From: Dehalococcoidia bacterium
GTDB lineage: Bacteria > Chloroflexota > Dehalococcoidia > GIF9 > AB-539-J10
Direction of reading: 5' to 3'
Assembly (NCBI GenBank): GCA_023129815.1
Contig: JAGMBH010000148.1
Coordinates: 1-27,554, forward strand
DNA: 27,554 nt
This document shows positions 22,072 to 27,554 of this stretch, piece after piece. Within the stretch, counting starts at the first letter, position 1, and each line of letters begins with the position of its first letter. Made by a program: the position numbers and the translations under genes. Under the pieces are notes generated by a model. It saw only the letters and a list, made by a program, of their open reading frames with translations, made no database searches and was not told where the DNA came from.

Positions 22072-22126
22072 CCTTAGAAATTAGTTGCAGTTTCATTAGA
22101 AAAACCTTAGATTTTCCTTAGAATTT
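22072..22126. promoter_or_regulatory. Five tandem 11-bp phased direct repeats (CCTTAGAaaTT), candidate response-regulator site
   Basis: Read in 11-base steps: CCTTAGAAATT, AGTTGCAGTTT, CATTAGAAAAA, CCTTAGATTTT, CCTTAGAATTT. Four of five keep TTAGA at the same phase. Direct repeats spaced by one helical turn are the usual binding mode of OmpR/PhoB-type regulators, and such a regulator is encoded downstream. The array lies between the divergent two-component genes and the accessory minus-strand train, so it could control either or both. Confidence 0.6.
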
Positions 22127-22141
22127 TCGTTCGTTGGTACC

Positions 22142-23731
22142 ATGGCGAAAAGAGGTAAAGGCTCAAAGTCCGGAAAGGTGGTCAGGCTGGAGAAGATTGA
22201 ACCGTGGGCTGCTCCCTCTGGGGAAACAGATTTTCAGGCCAAGCTGCTGGCCATCCTCAGCAGTACAGTAGACATCTTGGGCGGTAATGCCGGGATAGTT
22301 GCTCTATGGAATGAGAAGGAGAGGCATTTCATTGAAGAGACAAGTTATGGTCTGAATTCTAGAGGCGTAGAACGACTACGCCCCCTACTTAAGGAAGCTA
22401 TTCCCGATCTTGCCACTAGCAAGCAGAGTTTCGACCGGCTCTCCCAACTTTCTCCTGGCCTTCGCGTTCCGGCAACCCCAACAGACCAGGTGCAGGATCC
22501 TATCATTGCCCTGCCGCTTCAGATCGCAGGAAAGATGATTGGGCTGATATACGTGTTTCGCCCCCATTTGGCAGAGCCCTTCAGCAGCAGTGACCAGCGT
22601 GTACTGTCCGCTTTTGCCGACCAAGTAGCCATCTCACTACAAAATGCTCACCTGGCATCCCAGCTTGCCCAAGAACGATACAAGGTTGAGTCGATTCTGG
22701 AAAGCAGCGCCGATGGAATCATAACCATCGACATGGAACGACGCATACTTTCCTTCAATGCTAGCATGGAGAGGCTTACCGGCTGGAAAAGAGAGGAGGC
22801 AGTCAGAAGCTATTGCTTTGAAGTATTAAGGTTAAGGGATAGTCAGGGGGCAGATCTTTGCCAAACCAGGTGCCCCATTGCTAAAGGTACTAAGGGCTTC
22901 TCTAGTCTCGACGGCATCATCACTACCAAGGATGGTCAAAATGTTGATGTGGGCATGAATTACTCTATAGTCCGTTCGCCTAGCGGGAGTCTTTTGACCA
23001 CGGTGGTAAACATTCGGGACATCACTCGCCTTCGCCAAATTGAGAGCCTGAGGTCTGCACTGCTTGCCACTGTTTCGCATGAACTCCAGACTCCTATTTC
23101 GATTATTAAGGCCTACGCCAGCATCTTGGCACGCTCTGATGCCCAGTGGAGTCAGCAAACTATTAGGGATAAACTACAGGCTATTGAGGAGGAGAGTGAC
23201 CGCTTGAGCGAGCTGGTAAGCAAACTCCTTTATACCTCTCGGCTTGAGGTTGGGGATTTGTCATTAAATAAACTCCTGCTGGACTTACCTAAAGAAGCGC
23301 ATAAAGTGTCAAAGAGATTTGTTGGACTAACAGAAATCCATAAAGTGGAGGCCGATTTTCCACCTGAGTTCCCACCTGTTCTCGCCGACCCAGAAAAAAT
23401 AGGAGAGGTGCTCACAAATCTTGTCGAGAATGCCACAAAGTTCTCGCCCCAAGGTGGAACAATCACCATCAAAGGCGAGACCTCAGGGAACGAGATCTCA
23501 GTCACAGTTGTTGATGAAGGAATTGGCATTGCACTACGAGACCAAGAGCGAATCTTCGAGCGCTTCTATAGAGTGAAGGATAGCTTGGCCAGGCCAACTC
23601 AGGGCACAGGGCTTGGGCTCTACATTTGCAAAACCATTATTGAAGCTCACGGAGGTCGAATCGGGGTAGAAAGTGAGCTGGGAAAGGGTTCTCACTTCAC
23701 TTTTACTCTGCCTATGGGCGAACAAGAATAG
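22142..23731 (+). CDS. Soluble GAF-PAS sensor histidine kinase
   Basis: The 529-residue protein has no transmembrane segment. In order it has a basic N-terminus (MAKRGKGSKSGK), a GAF domain (about 25-170), a PAS domain (about 180-300) containing the Cys cluster DLCQTRCPI, HisKA with His313 in TVSHELQTP, and HATPase with LVENATKFSP, DEGIGI, ERFYRVKD and GTGLGLYICK. The kinase would autophosphorylate His313 and pass phosphate to the regulator encoded 32 bases downstream. The signal is cytoplasmic and unknown; the cysteines could allow redox or metal sensing. No SD is evident before the ATG. Confidence 0.94.
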   Translation: MAKRGKGSKSGKVVRLEKIEPWAAPSGETDFQAKLLAILSSTVDILGGNAGIVALWNEKERHFIEETSYGLNSRGVERLRPLLKEAIPDLATSKQSFDRLSQLSPGLRVPATPTDQVQDPIIALPLQIAGKMIGLIYVFRPHLAEPFSSSDQRVLSAFADQVAISLQNAHLASQLAQERYKVESILESSADGIITIDMERRILSFNASMERLTGWKREEAVRSYCFEVLRLRDSQGADLCQTRCPIAKGTKGFSSLDGIITTKDGQNVDVGMNYSIVRSPSGSLLTTVVNIRDITRLRQIESLRSALLATVSHELQTPISIIKAYASILARSDAQWSQQTIRDKLQAIEEESDRLSELVSKLLYTSRLEVGDLSLNKLLLDLPKEAHKVSKRFVGLTEIHKVEADFPPEFPPVLADPEKIGEVLTNLVENATKFSPQGGTITIKGETSGNEISVTVVDEGIGIALRDQERIFERFYRVKDSLARPTQGTGLGLYICKTIIEAHGGRIGVESELGKGSHFTFTLPMGEQE

Positions 23732-23763
23732 AGATTGAAGATGGCAAGGAATTGAGGCTGCGT

Positions 23764-24483
23764 ATGACGGAACCTAGAAGAAAACAAGATAAGACGATTC
23801 TAGTTGTGGATGACGAACCACGCATCATCGAAGCGGTGGCCATGAATCTGGAACTAGAGGGTTACCAGGTCTCCGGTACCTCTAACGGCTACGAGGCGTT
23901 GAAGAAGCTGACTGAAGAATTGCCCGAACTAGTTATCCTCGATGTCATGATGCCGGAGATGGATGGTTTTGAGACCCTAAAAAAGATTCGCGAGGTCTCC
24001 ACCGTGCCAGTGATTATGCTCACTGTGAAGGGCGAAGAAATTGATAAGGTAAAGGGGCTTGACCTAGGCGCCGATGACTATGTTACCAAGCCTTTCAGCC
24101 CAAAGGAGCTTGTCTCACGGGTAAAAGCGGTATTGCGCCGTGTTGAAATGCCTAGCCCTGTGCCAAAGAGCGAAATACATGTGGACGATAATCTCTCCAT
24201 CGACTTCAGTCGGTATAAGGTCATAGTCAAAGGTAAAGAGGTCCACCTCAGGCCTACTGAATATCGACTTTTGTACCATCTGGTGAGCAATGCTGGCCGT
24301 GTCCTTACCCATGAGACCCTGTTAAGAAAAGTCTGGGGTTATGAATACCGAGATGAAGACCACTATCTGTGGCTCTACATTACCTATCTGCGCCAGAAGA
24401 TTGAGGAGGATCCCAAGCACCCGAAATATATCTTGGGTGAACGAGGAATAGGCTACCGGTTCAAGGAATTTGGAAAGGAGTAG
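23764..24483 (+). CDS. OmpR/PhoB-family response regulator
   Basis: The 239-residue protein has a receiver domain with acidic pocket VVDDEP, phospho-acceptor Asp60 in LVILDVMMPEMDG, Thr87 and Lys109 (VTKPF). Its C-terminal winged-helix Trans_Reg_C domain has LRPTEYRLLYHLVSNAGRVL and YITYLRQKIEEDPKHPKYI. Start ATG 23764 is preferred over the in-frame TTG at 23752 because GAGG lies seven bases upstream. It is co-transcribed with the kinase. It is a candidate binder of the phased repeats at 22072-22126. Confidence 0.95.
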   Translation: MTEPRRKQDKTILVVDDEPRIIEAVAMNLELEGYQVSGTSNGYEALKKLTEELPELVILDVMMPEMDGFETLKKIREVSTVPVIMLTVKGEEIDKVKGLDLGADDYVTKPFSPKELVSRVKAVLRRVEMPSPVPKSEIHVDDNLSIDFSRYKVIVKGKEVHLRPTEYRLLYHLVSNAGRVLTHETLLRKVWGYEYRDEDHYLWLYITYLRQKIEEDPKHPKYILGERGIGYRFKEFGKE

Positions 24484-24785
24484 TTCTACTAGACAAGTTA
24501 GTCAGCTTTGAACAGGAAAATGGGTAACCTGAAGCTATAGAGAAATAATTGTGGTATGTTATCCTTCTGATCCCAAGCCCGTTCTTTGCTTGCACCAAGC
24601 GCTAAAGGAACTACTCTTTGAAGGCCCGTTAGCCTGACCTACATTCAGCAAACTACATCAAGAAAGAGAGAGTGGGAAGGAAAAATCGGTATGAGGTAAA
24701 TCATGAAAAGCCACTGCGCCATCCCGTTAAGAAGGACAAGACTGTAAGCAATCTCTTGGCTGAACTTACCATTCAATAATTTTTC
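24484..24785. other. Intergenic stretch with possible gene remnant
   Basis: This 300-bp gap lies between two convergent genes. Near its end, on the plus strand (about 24680-24779), a frame without a start reads NRYEVNHEKPLRHPVKKDKT then VSNLLAELTIQ and stops. This recalls the N-terminus of deoxyhypusine synthase-like proteins ('hPv..kktVs.LLaEl') but is too short to be sure. Nothing else is recognised. Confidence 0.25.
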
Positions 24786-25697
24786 TCAGACCGGCTTTCC
24801 AGGAAGCTTCCCTGTAGCCACTCCAATAACCTTATCGGCGGCGCCGTAGTAAAGTATCAATGTATCTTCAAAGACAGCTGCTCCACAGGAAAACACCACA
24901 TTTGGAGCAGTGCCCGAGAGTTCGTAATCTTCTACCGGCTCAAGGATAGGCTCACTACACCTATCAAGGACAATTTCAGGATGATCTTTGTCTAATAAGG
25001 CACACCCAAGACGATATGTCCATGTTTTAGCCTCAACGCCGTGATAAATTAGAAGCCATCCTTCCTCAAGTTCGATTGGAGGCCCGGCTACCCCTACCTT
25101 GGCATCATCCCAGTGGAAAGGACGTGTCTTCAGGATCTCTTTATGCTCATACCAATGAATTCTATCATATGAAAAGGAGAGCCATATATTCTCTGCCATG
25201 GTCATAGGACGATGTAATAGCACCAATCTCCCGTCAAGTTTTCTTGGGAAATAAGTGGCGTTTCTATTGTGAATTCCAATCATTATCGGCAAGATAAGCC
25301 TGTGCCTGCTCCATGCCCATTTAGCCTCCTTAAAATCGTTCAAGGATATATGGGCTTCGCACACACGCGCCCAATCCTTCTCCTTCCCGGCATAAAGCAT
25401 AAAGACCCTATCCTCGATAATAACTAGCCTCGGATCCTCCACTCCGTTGGGCTCAAACCATTCCACCGACATGAATACCGGATATGGCAACCTTTCCTCC
25501 ACCTCATCTATATTTTTTAGTCTGACATAACCGAGGCGTGCAATACCATCCTCACCATGAGCAGTATATATAAGGTGTATTTTATCTCCTAGCTGCAGGA
25601 CAGCTGCATTAGACACAAGTCTGTTCTCCCACCACCTCTCGGTAGAACATAAGATTGGGTTCTTTTCGCTCCTCGTGAGTTTAATATCAATTCCCAC
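24786..25697 (-). CDS. GH130 family beta-mannoside phosphorylase/hydrolase
   Basis: The 303-residue five-bladed propeller enzyme has KNPILCSTERWWENRLVSNA at the N-terminus, FEPNGVEDPRLV with the family's catalytic Asp, HNRNATYFPRKLDGRLVLLH then RP for phosphate/sugar binding, VGVAGPPIELEEGWLLIYHG and YYGAADKVIGVATG. GH130 enzymes phosphorolyse or hydrolyse beta-1,4 or beta-1,2 mannosidic linkages. There is no signal peptide, so it is intracellular. Start is GTG 25697 after GGGAGGTC. It sits 28 bases after the GH38 gene, so the two form an operon. Confidence 0.92.
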   Translation of the reverse strand: MGIDIKLTRSEKNPILCSTERWWENRLVSNAAVLQLGDKIHLIYTAHGEDGIARLGYVRLKNIDEVEERLPYPVFMSVEWFEPNGVEDPRLVIIEDRVFMLYAGKEKDWARVCEAHISLNDFKEAKWAWSRHRLILPIMIGIHNRNATYFPRKLDGRLVLLHRPMTMAENIWLSFSYDRIHWYEHKEILKTRPFHWDDAKVGVAGPPIELEEGWLLIYHGVEAKTWTYRLGCALLDKDHPEIVLDRCSEPILEPVEDYELSGTAPNVVFSCGAAVFEDTLILYYGAADKVIGVATGKLPGKPV

Positions 25698-25725
25698 TTT
25701 GACCTCCCGAAAACAAATCTTAGCC

Positions 25726-27554
25726 CTAAAGTTTAAGCTTTAAGGTTACTATCTCAAAGGGCTTAACTTCTAACCGCAACTTATTACCATCTGCCTTGAG
25801 CTCATATAGCTCCCGCTCGAGCAAGTCGACAACCGCAGCCCGCTTAATCATCCTAAATAGCTCAAGCTCGGCCACAGTAGCTTCTCCGATCGTTTCAAAG
25901 AACCTTAAGACTACTTCATCACTATCCTCAGCCTTTTTAAGCGCTGAGAGGATAAGGTTATCGGGGGAAAGTTTTAAGAAGGAGAATTCTTCCGGGAGTT
26001 CTCCTTGGGAGTTTGTTTGAATACAATAGGGCAGGTGGTGGAAATCCTGAGCTTGCTTATACATTTTAGCTTGCCTCCAATCACCCTCATGAGGCTGAAG
26101 GGCATATTCAAAGAGGTAAGGTCTAAGCTCTAGGGCATCCGGGGTAGGAACTAGGGGGCCAGCTATTCCATCAGCGGAAAGCCCATAGACACTTCTCAAA
26201 AGCCTGATGAAGACGGCGCCTTTCATTATCATAGCTGCCGGCAACCCTTTGTTCATAAAGGTTATCCCTCTTATTCCATTGCTCAGGTCAAACCAGCTGA
26301 GGAAATTAGGTATTCCTGAAGGCTTAAATCCTTCTTCCCTGCTGGTGAAGTATTCTGTAGGCTCAGGAACAACCCCAAATTGTGTCTCCCGGAAATAGAC
26401 CTTCCTCTCCATCCCCGTATCAAACTTAACACTGAGCCTTATGTTAGGATATTTATTCTCAATCTTAGTGATGAACTCAATTCGGGGGAGGTCTCGGAAA
26501 ACTATAACCTCTTTATGGATATCCAGCGTTTTATATTTATAAAGCATGGGGGGAAACCTTTCCTTTAACCTATAAGGCCAAGTGAGGCAATAATACTCAT
26601 CCTCGAAAATTATCTTCGCCTGCAAAACTCCCTTCTCTATCCTGAAGTTCTTGGGTTTAAAACTTCCGTATTTAAGCCCCTCTCCAGATTCGCTCTTTAT
26701 AAGATCAGCAAATCTAGAGCGGTGATAGTAAAGGTCACCTATCTCATCATCGATAAAGATTTCATTTCCCCTAACCAAAAGTTCGCCTTCTTTATCTGAG
26801 ACCTCGATTATGCCGGTCTCCTTATTCACAGCCACTTTATAGAACGGAGTTTCTACGATTTCCCCTTCAACCTTTATCCCACCTTCGGCTTGCCATGCCT
26901 TCGGCTCACAATGACACGGGGGCGGGGTTAGTTTATACATCTTGTAACCCAAAGGTGGGAGGTCACAGGTAAAGCCTATTTTTGCTCCTTCAATCTTATC
27001 TTCTTCACTTTTCCCTATCTCTATAACCTCACTCTCTACCTCTTTTTTTTCCTTTATCCCCGGGACACCCTCATATCCTTGGGGCAATTTTAGCTCAGCT
27101 TCACCCCAATTCCGCATTCTCCAGGGCAAGGGATTGAATGCCAAGAGCGCTTCACCACCAGTGCCAACCTTTCCGGCGATATAAGACAAGGATTGATTTA
27201 AGCTATGGGTAAGTTTTGCTTTAAGGGAGGAGCAAATCTCTTTTACCTCTTCATAAATCTCATCCACCCCACAGCCAGTGACGATGTCATGGAAAGCGAT
27301 AAAAAGGATATTTTCCCAGGCCTCATGCAGTTCAGAAGTGGGATAGTCAGCGCCGAGCAGCCAAGCGATGGTAGCAAATTCCTCTGCAGCCATAAGTAAG
27401 CCTTCGCATTCCCTAGAGCTTTGCACTATCCATAGTCGGCTGGTGCAAACCTGTGGAAATACATCTACAAGCTCATTGTCATATAGTTCCCCTTCCACAA
27501 CCTCGAACTTCTTTTTAGTCTGCTCCAGCGCCTGGAAAAATTCCTTGGGGGTGA
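25726..27554 (-). CDS. GH38-type alpha-mannosidase, 5' end outside the window
   Basis: The frame stays open to the window edge (609 codons visible), so the N-terminal catalytic domain lies outside. Visible are the middle-domain motif ENILFIAFHDIVTGCGVDEI, close to the (Q)FHDilpG motif of GH38, and the C-terminal beta domains with LPPLGYKMYKL, GIIEVSDKEGEL and PRIEFITKIENKYPNIRLSV. It hydrolyses alpha-mannosides. A short dispersed repeat reads in frame as CHCEPKAWQAEG (26881-26916) after TPPP. GTG 27498 is not the true start, as the frame continues upstream. It is co-oriented with the GH130 gene. Confidence 0.88.
   Translation of the reverse strand, partial: TPKEFFQALEQTKKKFEVVEGELYDNELVDVFPQVCTSRLWIVQSSRECEGLLMAAEEFATIAWLLGADYPTSELHEAWENILFIAFHDIVTGCGVDEIYEEVKEICSSLKAKLTHSLNQSLSYIAGKVGTGGEALLAFNPLPWRMRNWGEAELKLPQGYEGVPGIKEKKEVESEVIEIGKSEEDKIEGAKIGFTCDLPPLGYKMYKLTPPPCHCEPKAWQAEGGIKVEGEIVETPFYKVAVNKETGIIEVSDKEGELLVRGNEIFIDDEIGDLYYHRSRFADLIKSESGEGLKYGSFKPKNFRIEKGVLQAKIIFEDEYYCLTWPYRLKERFPPMLYKYKTLDIHKEVIVFRDLPRIEFITKIENKYPNIRLSVKFDTGMERKVYFRETQFGVVPEPTEYFTSREEGFKPSGIPNFLSWFDLSNGIRGITFMNKGLPAAMIMKGAVFIRLLRSVYGLSADGIAGPLVPTPDALELRPYLFEYALQPHEGDWRQAKMYKQAQDFHHLPYCIQTNSQGELPEEFSFLKLSPDNLILSALKKAEDSDEVVLRFFETIGEATVAELELFRMIKRAAVVDLLERELYELKADGNKLRLEVKPFEIVTLKLKL
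26881..26916. repeat. Short dispersed repeat in the GH38 gene
   Basis: ACCTTCGGCTTGCCATGCCT followed by TCGGCTCACAATGACA is of the same family as the units in region 1 (ends in AATGACA, GCTTCGGCT-like core). On the minus strand it reads CHCEPKAWQAEG in frame, at a domain junction. Confidence 0.65.

Noticed and set aside
22832..23158. 108-codon minus-strand frame
   Set aside because: It is the antisense shadow of the histidine kinase PAS/HisKA region.
1..27554. tRNA, rRNA or T-box/riboswitch
   Set aside because: No cloverleaf, rRNA or T-box hallmark sequence was recognised by eye. The alaS leader of about 30 bases from the candidate promoter is too short for a T-box.

Overview
The window looks like a bacterial chromosome segment of moderate GC. 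The gene content (an alaS–ruvX–aroE–sppA–aroC–aroKB run, cytoplasmic GAF/PAS histidine kinases, many FmdB/zinc-ribbon minis) and the dispersed 'CHSE/CHCE' repeats suggest an uncultured Chloroflexota, perhaps Dehalococcoidia-like. That assignment is inference and rests on no rRNA or search.

Region 1 (1-8257, minus strand) is a housekeeping operon transcribed right to left: alaS, ruvX (YqgF resolvase), aroE, sppA, aroC, then a fused shikimate kinase/3-dehydroquinate synthase (aroKB) that runs off the left edge. Neighbouring genes abut or overlap by stop/start motifs (ATGA, TAATG). Short dispersed palindromic repeats have entered this operon repeatedly. They lie in frame inside the AroB domain, in the AroK–AroB linker, twice in AroC and twice in RuvX. 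One sits between sppA and aroC, flanked by an exact 15-bp direct duplication.

Region 2 (8258-11457) holds an MscS-type channel (+), DNA polymerase III delta subunit holA (-) and a YchF-like GTPase (+). Their promoters place the predicted transcription start at or almost at the start codon.

Region 3 (11458-22000) is accessory. It opens with a truncated J-domain fragment, followed by a long all-minus train: small unknown proteins, a hotdog thioesterase, a stand-alone biotinyl domain, four glycosyltransferases, an FmdB-like zinc ribbon, a GH63-like glycosidase, two paralogous proteins starting MFWK, an HhH-GPD-like iron-sulfur protein and a DUF3147-like membrane protein. Interspersed are at least five very short genes (10-32 codons), mostly with strong Shine-Dalgarno sites, encoding lysine/proline-rich basic peptides such as MQKKPKPKPK. 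This set is the best candidate for something undescribed.

Region 4 (22001-24483, plus) is a two-component system: a soluble GAF-PAS histidine kinase and an OmpR/PhoB-type regulator. Five 11-bp phased direct repeats lie in the divergent intergenic region facing the accessory train and may be the regulator's binding site.

Region 5 (24484-27554) has a 300-bp stretch with a possible gene remnant, then on the minus strand a GH130 mannoside phosphorylase and a GH38 alpha-mannosidase that runs off the right edge. Together with the glycosyltransferases and the GH63-like enzyme, the right half appears devoted to making and trimming a glycan or glycoside, possibly mannose-based.
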